Source: UKL13-2 sp947085425
GTDB taxonomy: Bacteria > Pseudomonadota > Gammaproteobacteria > Burkholderiales > Usitatibacteraceae
Direction: 5' to 3'
Assembly: GCA_947085425.1 (NCBI GenBank)
Contig: CAMTWK010000028.1
Location: 67,457-131,456, forward strand
Length of the DNA: 64,000 nt
Part shown: positions 60,764-64,000 of the stretch, piece after piece
Position numbering within the stretch: the stretch's first letter is position 1
Layout of the letters: each line of letters opens with the position of its first letter
The notes under the pieces: model-generated
What the model saw: only the letters and a program-made list of their open reading frames with translations
What the model was told of the DNA's origin: nothing
The model's database searches: none
Program-made: the position numbers and the translations under genes

Positions 60764-62641
60764 GTATGGATGTTGAGTAACAAACGCCTGCTCCACTACT
60801 CAGCGGTTGGCGCGTTGTTGTCAGACATTGATCTCAAACCGCGTATCGACGGCGATCCAAAATTGTTTGCTGTTGACTCACCTGGCGCATGGCTGTGGGT
60901 TTCCGCAGAAAAACGCCTGATCAGAATCGATGCCACCAATTTGTCTGCGTCACCTCGTGGCATCACGCTTGCAAAAAATACGCTGGATCTGGCCTTGGAC
61001 AACAGGCGCAGCACATTGTGGATCCTCGCCGAAAAACAACTGCTTGCCTATGATCCCGCCGGCATGCCGGAACGCTCAATTGACCTGCATGCGTTTGACA
61101 TCAAAGACGCAGTCGTGACCAGTTTTGATCCTGCCTCCCGAAGCATTTTTGTCGGATACCAGAATGGACTTGCCCGTTTTTCGGAAACCGGGACGAATCC
61201 CACATTGATCAGCACGCCGCGCGTGGTGCGCGCCATCGGCGTGTCCCCATTTATTCTTCGCACCATTCTGGCGCTGGATGCCCCGGCGGCGGGCGCACTT
61301 CTCAATCAGGCCACACCACCCATCACCCTGCGTATCATGCCCTTGTGTTCGGGCAATACATGCGGATTTCCGCCCACGTTTTTCAACGGCTACCGGGTAA
61401 GTGCAACATTAAACGACCAGCCAGTCGGCTCGTCATTTGTGATTGATCCGTCAACCGGTACCGCCCGTTTGCAGCCAACACAGGCTTTGCCCCAAGGCAG
61501 CAACACGCTCAAGGCGACACTCACCGATGTTTATGGGCAGGTGTCCAACGAAATCGTCAGCAGTTTCACTGTCGATACCGTCGCGCCGACATTTTTGCAG
61601 CTTGATCCAGTTGGCGCGGCAATCACTAATCGAACACCAAGGCGGATTTCAGGCAAGCTCAGTGAAGCGGCCACCTTGAAAATTGGCAGTGTCACCGTGC
61701 CGGTCTCCAGCGACGGCAGCTTCGCCTACGACCTGCCACTACAGAGCGGAATAAATAGCGTTGCATTGGTTGCCACCGACGTGGCGGGTAACCAGACGAG
61801 CACGGCGGCACAAATTACCTACGATGCCGTGCCGCCCAAATTCATCAGCATCAGTCCGGCCGATGGCACGGTTGTCAACTCACCCGCAACCACTCTCGCA
61901 GGAACGGTAGACGAGGTGGCGACCATCACCCTCATACAGAATGGCAGCACACGCTCGGCGCAGGGATTGGTGTTTGGTTTTCCGGTCACACTTCAGCCGG
62001 GAATCAATTCGTTTCTAATTTCCGCGACAGACCAGGCGGGCAACATCACACAAACAGCAATCCGCGTGACCTACGTTGCCATCACAATCAGCACCAATGG
62101 TCTCCCAGACCCATTGGCGATAGGCACAACCAGCGTCACCATCACCGGCACCATCACTGGACCGCTCAATACCCGTGTGGTTGTGAATGGCGTGAATGCC
62201 ACGTTATCGGGTAGTACTTTTTCCGCAACCGTTGCGGTTGCCGCTGGCGCCAATGCCATCAATATCACAGCAACTTCAGCCGATGGAGTGGTTGTGACCA
62301 AGAACTTGTCAGTCAATGTTGCAGTGGATGTGATCGATGCGCCATTCATAGCTGTTTGGAGTGGCCTTACCAGCGCATTGACGGCTGGCAACAAGTCTGT
62401 CGCACTGGAGTTTGTCGCCGCGAGTTCGCGTGAACGCTATGACCGCGTTTTCAACGACTTGTCTCCCTCGGCCATCGCCGAAGTATTTGCTTCGCTATAC
62501 CGTATGCGGCGAATTGCGGTGGATGAGAATGTCGCGGAATATTTTGTCAACAAAAAAGAAGAGGTCACCAACCGCGAACTTGGATTTTTTATTTATTTTG
62601 TCAAGGACGGAGACGACGTATGGCGCATTTCAACAATGTGA
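60731..62641 (+). CDS. Secreted propeller/Ig-like protein, C-terminal part (-1 frame)
   Basis: About 636 residues in the -1 frame; the first possible internal start is a GTG at 60746. The first part (about to residue 150) continues the beta-propeller with units such as LDLALDNRRSTLWILAEKQLLAYDPAG. Then follow bacterial Ig-like repeats: VDTVAPTFLQLDPVGAAITNRTPRRISGKL, YDAVPPKFISISPADGTVVNSPATTLAGTVDEVA, and GTTSVTITGTITGPLNTRVVVNG, each with INSF/ANAIN-type closing strands. The C-terminal part (ALEFVAASSRERYDRVFNDLSPSAIAEVFASLYRMRRIAVDENVAEYFV) is a small helical domain that I do not recognise. It is probably exported with the upstream part. The following lipoprotein gene overlaps its stop. 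Confidence 0.75.
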   Translation: MDGLSVAIDRSVWMLSNKRLLHYSAVGALLSDIDLKPRIDGDPKLFAVDSPGAWLWVSAEKRLIRIDATNLSASPRGITLAKNTLDLALDNRRSTLWILAEKQLLAYDPAGMPERSIDLHAFDIKDAVVTSFDPASRSIFVGYQNGLARFSETGTNPTLISTPRVVRAIGVSPFILRTILALDAPAAGALLNQATPPITLRIMPLCSGNTCGFPPTFFNGYRVSATLNDQPVGSSFVIDPSTGTARLQPTQALPQGSNTLKATLTDVYGQVSNEIVSSFTVDTVAPTFLQLDPVGAAITNRTPRRISGKLSEAATLKIGSVTVPVSSDGSFAYDLPLQSGINSVALVATDVAGNQTSTAAQITYDAVPPKFISISPADGTVVNSPATTLAGTVDEVATITLIQNGSTRSAQGLVFGFPVTLQPGINSFLISATDQAGNITQTAIRVTYVAITISTNGLPDPLAIGTTSVTITGTITGPLNTRVVVNGVNATLSGSTFSATVAVAAGANAINITATSADGVVVTKNLSVNVAVDVIDAPFIAVWSGLTSALTAGNKSVALEFVAASSRERYDRVFNDLSPSAIAEVFASLYRMRRIAVDENVAEYFVNKKEEVTNRELGFFIYFVKDGDDVWRISTM

Positions 62642-63365
62642 AATCTGTCTTGCTGCTGTTTCGATGCTTGCTGATGTCGGCGGCATTTTTTCAATGTCGT
62701 CATGCGCCGTGACCTATCAATTCGACCCGATTGAGGCATGGGTGGTTGATGCCGAGACCGGCAAACCGATTGAGGGCGCGGTGGTCACGGCCAATTGGGA
62801 ATTGGTGAAGGGCAGCTTGGATGGACCGCGCTACTACGGGCAATTGGATGTCAAGGAAACCGTCACCGACAAAAACGGGCGGTTCTACTTCGAGGGATTC
62901 AGCAAGGTGGATACATCCTGGGCGGAGCTGCGGGAGAGTGATCCGCAGATTATTATTTTTAAGGCGGGGTATGAGTTCCAGCGGTTTATCAACAGCTATG
63001 TTGATGGAGGGGCGGGGATCAAATTGATTCGCAGGACGGCGGCGATGAATGGGAAGACGGTGAAACTGAAAAAGAATGGCGTTGATAAGACTCTCATCCG
63101 CCAATCTCACTCTTCTTTGGTTTATTCAAGGTTAAGTTTTGTTACCAAAATAATGCCTCATACGCACGAGGTGGAAAAGTGTTACTGGCAGAAGATTCCG
63201 CGCATGCTCATCGAAACCAGAGTCCAGGAAGTGGATATGAAAAAAATAGGAATCAGCACTTCCTCCATATACGAAGATCTTTTAGTCAATAGCGCGCAAT
63301 ACGCAGCAAAGACCAATATCGATTGCGTGGCACCACGAGCCCTGTTTGAGAGAGATTTCAAATGA
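62638..63365 (+). pseudogene. Lipoprotein with carboxypeptidase-regulatory-like domain, split by a homopolymer frameshift
   Basis: From GTG 62638, overlapping the previous stop (ATGTGA), the frame encodes KSVLLLFRCLLMSAAFF, a signal-peptide core, but then stops. In the -1 frame the sequence continues SMSSCAVTYQFDPIEAWVVDAETGKPIEGAVVTANWELV, so adding one T to the run of six (62686-62691) gives a perfect lipobox (SMSSC) and a complete lipoprotein of about 240 residues. Residues after the Cys look like a carboxypeptidase-regulatory (transthyretin-like) domain (DAETGKPIEGAVVTAN, TDKNGRFYFEGFSK). The last 90 residues are not recognised. Either a true frameshift or a base lost in sequencing. An alternative start is ATG 62694 without signal peptide. 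Confidence 0.65.
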
Positions 63366-64000
63366 ATTATAGAACCTGCAAAATTTTACGACTCTGCACA
63401 ATTATTTTTGGTCTGATGTTCGCCAACTCAACCTACTCCTATGAACCCGATACACACAGCAAGTTGTCGATCGAAGCGCTCAACCGGTCGGTGCTGGTTT
63501 TCAGTTCAGACAAGCTATCTCGCTACGGCCTTAAATCGGCCATCGACGCCAGTGGAAGCCGCTTTCGGAATAGCAAAGGTAGCGAGAATCAAACCATTGA
63601 AGCGCTAGTGGGCTTTGGTGCCGACTGGGAAGACAACCGCGGCTTCATGCAGGCCACCCGCCATTTTTACAACCCGGTTGACGGCAAAAAGTTGCTTCCT
63701 GGGGTCGGTGAAACTTCTCCAGACTGGGCGCTCGAAGACAATGGCTTAAAAAGCGGCCAGGATTTTTCCTATCGGTCAATGCGTCTCCATTTCCTCAGGG
63801 CTTTGAACAGTCCGGCCAAGAGCGAGCGGGATGCGGCCTGGGGGCTGACTTTCCAAACAATGGGACATGTGCTGCATCACCTGCAGGATATGGCGCAGCC
63901 GCAGCATGTGCGCGGCGATGTACATTGTGATAAGGCATTCTGCAAGGCATTTTCTAGTGCTTACAGTCCCAGCGTGTACGAATACCGCATTGACACCAAC
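63362..64000 (+). CDS. Exported zinc-dependent phospholipase C/P1-nuclease-like protein, N-terminal part (cut by window edge)
   Basis: At least 213 residues; the frame is open to the end of the window. The start overlaps the preceding stop (ATGA). A signal peptide (LCTIIFGLMFANSTYS) is followed by YEPDTHSKLSIEALNRSVL, in which the His may be a zinc ligand. Further on are PDWALEDNG, FSYRSMRLHFLRALN, and GHVLHHLQDMAQPQHVRGDVHCDKAFCKAF. The H-x3-H-LQDMAQPQH cluster is typical of secreted zinc phospholipase-C-like proteins with the S1/P1-nuclease helical fold. Substrate unknown. Its coupling to the lipoprotein and Ig-like protein suggests one secreted system. Confidence 0.75.
   Translation, partial: MNYRTCKILRLCTIIFGLMFANSTYSYEPDTHSKLSIEALNRSVLVFSSDKLSRYGLKSAIDASGSRFRNSKGSENQTIEALVGFGADWEDNRGFMQATRHFYNPVDGKKLLPGVGETSPDWALEDNGLKSGQDFSYRSMRLHFLRALNSPAKSERDAAWGLTFQTMGHVLHHLQDMAQPQHVRGDVHCDKAFCKAFSSAYSPSVYEYRIDTN

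Noticed and set aside
1..64000. tRNA, rRNA or riboswitch genes
   Set aside because: No cloverleaf-like segments with T-loop signature and no known riboswitch core were recognised by eye; a covariance-model scan would be needed to exclude small RNAs.

Overview
The window looks like a chromosomal segment of a betaproteobacterium of moderate GC content. The genus cannot be named from the sequence. The evidence is a set of gene orders and families typical of that class: algH-ruvX-pyrR-pyrB-pyrC', hemC-hemD-hemX-hemY, the betaproteobacterial type of gshA followed by gshB, a roughly 1300-residue FAD/Fe-S oxidoreductase with an N-terminal DUF3683-like region, a GAPDH/Pgk/Pyk/Fba/PurC run, and mpl-yqiA-RNB exonuclease-tonB. 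No rRNA, tRNA, CRISPR array, integrase or transposase was seen.

Layout. 1-3 kb: the 5' end of accB, aroQ, a TlpA-like thioredoxin, a stand-alone DsbD alpha domain and fxsA. 3-5 kb: an SDR protein and two orphan small genes (one with a twin-arginine motif, one membrane protein), closed by a long near-perfect terminator palindrome. 5.2-7.9 kb: a 2Fe-2S reductase, a peroxiredoxin, argC and a MITE-like element. 8-14.6 kb (minus strand): a tightly packed algH-ruvX-pyrR-pyrB-pyrC'-prlC-xth run, in which the dihydroorotase homologue lacks its metal histidines. 14.7-16.1 kb: DNA photolyase. 16.2-18.8 kb: a two-gene cassette, a DNA methyltransferase fused to an Mrr-like nuclease domain plus a four-helix membrane protein, bracketed by 26-bp direct repeats. 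This is the best candidate for an undescribed system. 18.9-23.5 kb: an overlapping arsR-arsI-arsC-acr3 arsenic operon with a readable promoter/operator, divergent from a phnD-phnE transporter pair that has no ATPase gene.

23.5-31.7 kb: tonB, RNB exonuclease, esterase, mpl and a small membrane protein on the minus strand, then gshA-gshB on the plus strand. The 3' end of gshB is duplicated. 31.7-42.6 kb (minus): a conserved betaproteobacterial protein, a HIT protein, a 1535-residue lipoprotein with a BNR-like propeller, Calx-beta, InlB-like and FG-GAP-like regions, and the FAD/Fe-S oxidoreductase. 42.9-52.1 kb: hemCDXY, a GAF-PAS-PAS-GGDEF-EAL protein, hemW and rdgB. 52.3-59.9 kb: gap, a lipoprotein, pgk, pyk, a GNAT enzyme, a secreted hypothetical protein, fba and purC.

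60-64 kb: after a second MITE-like repeat comes an accessory run of exported proteins. These are a propeller/Ig-like protein split by a -1 frameshift at an A7 slippery site, a lipoprotein also split at a homopolymer, and the start of a zinc-dependent phospholipase-like protein that runs off the window. Two homopolymer frameshifts within 2 kb make sequencing error a serious alternative to programmed frameshifting.

All family assignments were made by reading motifs; no database search was run.
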